Positions 63,403 through 64,000 of a stretch of DNA of 64,000 nucleotides are shown in pieces. The position numbers were made by a program, and so were the translations under genes. A model generated the notes under the pieces. It did no database searches and was not told the origin of the DNA. It worked only from the letters and a program-made list of their open reading frames with translations. The first letter of the stretch is position 1. Each line of letters opens with the position of its first letter. The stretch is from Pantoea coffeiphila. GTDB lineage: Bacteria > Pseudomonadota > Gammaproteobacteria > Enterobacterales > Enterobacteriaceae. Location of the stretch: positions 186,001-250,000 of the forward strand of contig NZ_JAFBFW010000002.1 in assembly GCF_016909495.1 (NCBI RefSeq), written 5' to 3'.

Positions 63403-64000
63403 ATGTCATCAATTCTCAACAAACCCGAAACGAAGCGCGTAATTAGGAGGGAAGCTCTTTACCCTCTTCCGGCTGACTTTTATTTTAAGCAATCCGTGCT
63501 GTTAGTACTGAGCGCGATGTTTCTGATTTGGCTGTCGCGCAGTGAAAGCTGGGACATGGCCATTAGCCAGATGTGGTACGACCCGTTGAGTCAGCGGTTT
63601 CCATGGAAAGATAACGTCTGGCTGGATGTGATTAACCACCGCCTGTTAAAAGACCTGGTCATCGGCGGCGGTGTACTGCTGCTGATTGCCGGGATCGTAC
63701 GCCGCCAGTGGCGATGGGTACTGGTGGCACTGCTGATGGGTATCGGACCGCTGGTGGTTGGTGTGCTGAAAAGCAGCAGTGCGCACTCCTGCCCGTGGGA
63801 CCTGGTGCAGTTTGGTGGTCATGCCGTTTCCTATCCGCTATTTGGATCTATTCCCGAAAATAGCGGGCCGGGCCGCTGCTTCCCTGGGGGGCATGCCTCC
63901 AGCGGATTCAGTGCGATGGCGCTGTTTTTCCTGTTCTGGCCCCGTCGCCCGCGCCTCGCCTGGTGCTGCTGGTGGGCGGCGCTGGTACTGGGGACGGCCA
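63403..64000 (+). CDS. PAP2-family membrane phosphatase (partial, cut by the right edge)
   Basis: The open frame runs from the ATG at 63403 to the window end (199 codons) with no stop. It has hydrophobic segments at about 30-45, 84-100, 106-122 and 186-199 and two phosphatase motifs: K123-x6-C130-P131 followed by W-D, a variant of KX6RP with Cys for Arg, and PGGH at 161-164 (variant of PSGH). The third motif (SRX5HX3D) would be beyond the edge. Members act on lipid phosphates such as undecaprenyl pyrophosphate, phosphatidylglycerophosphate or lipid A. It is not the BcrC-type YbjG of E. coli. No strong Shine-Dalgarno is seen before the ATG. Confidence 0.8.
   Translation, partial: MSSILNKPETKRVIRREALYPLPADFYFKQSVLLVLSAMFLIWLSRSESWDMAISQMWYDPLSQRFPWKDNVWLDVINHRLLKDLVIGGGVLLLIAGIVRRQWRWVLVALLMGIGPLVVGVLKSSSAHSCPWDLVQFGGHAVSYPLFGSIPENSGPGRCFPGGHASSGFSAMALFFLFWPRRPRLAWCCWWAALVLGTA

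Overview
The window is core chromosome of an enteric gammaproteobacterium (Enterobacterales). Nearly every gene has an obvious Escherichia coli counterpart, in the same order as the E. coli interval from ycaQ/lpxK to ybjL/rybB (read in reverse). The departures from E. coli order, such as no dmsABC, ycaMNK, ycaC, macAB, ybjX, aqpZ, lysO, ybjST or serW, together with an added M20-type hydrolase and a PAP2-family phosphatase, point to a plant- or environment-associated member such as Erwiniaceae (Erwinia/Pantoea-like). That family placement is inference; the order-level placement is firm.

Layout. 1-5.2 kb: start of ycaQ, lpxK and msbA (lipid A phosphorylation and flipping) and a comEC homologue that carries a one-base frameshift. 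5.3-10.9 kb: ihfB, rpsA, cmk, aroA and serC (nucleoid protein, ribosomal protein S1, nucleotide, shikimate and serine biosynthesis), all on the minus strand. 11.2-17.4 kb: ycaO and the anaerobic focA-pflB-pflA formate/pyruvate formate-lyase cluster, behind a well-formed FNR class II promoter. 17.6-26.7 kb: ycaD, serS, rarA, lolA, ftsK and lrp, with a LexA box before ftsK. 27.2-33.2 kb: trxB, cydDC, aat and infA. 33.3-38.2 kb: clpA/clpS, cspD and ybjD. 38.4-44.0 kb: hcp-hcr, poxB and ltaE, with FNR and NsrR sites in the hcp promoter. 44.1-49.7 kb: amiD, ybjQ, ybjP and the arginine uptake genes artPIQM-artJ. 49.8-57.3 kb: rlmC, ybjO, the inserted M20 hydrolase, and the putrescine importer potFGHI. 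57.8-63.2 kb: ybjN, rimK, nfsA, ybjC, grxA, ybjM and ybjL. 63.2-64.0 kb: the small RNA RybB with a sigma-E promoter, then a PAP2-family phosphatase cut by the window end.

The genes form several working groups: envelope biogenesis (lpxK, msbA, lolA, amiD, rybB), anaerobic and nitrosative metabolism (focA-pfl, hcp-hcr, cydDC), N-degron proteolysis (aat, clpS, clpA), thiol redox control (trxB, grxA, nfsA) and periplasmic-binding-protein ABC importers (art, pot). I found no prophage, insertion sequence, CRISPR array, rRNA or tRNA, and no convincing undescribed multi-gene system. The most useful non-routine observations are the comEC frameshift in a G5 run, an AmiD that lacks the lipoprotein cysteine, a compound 7-bp/8-bp tandem repeat beside ybjN, the RybB gene with a shortened 3' part, a perfect CRP-type palindrome close to grxA, and the inserted hydrolase next to a possible dispersed repeat. 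Family resemblances were judged from memory of E. coli homologues, not from a search.
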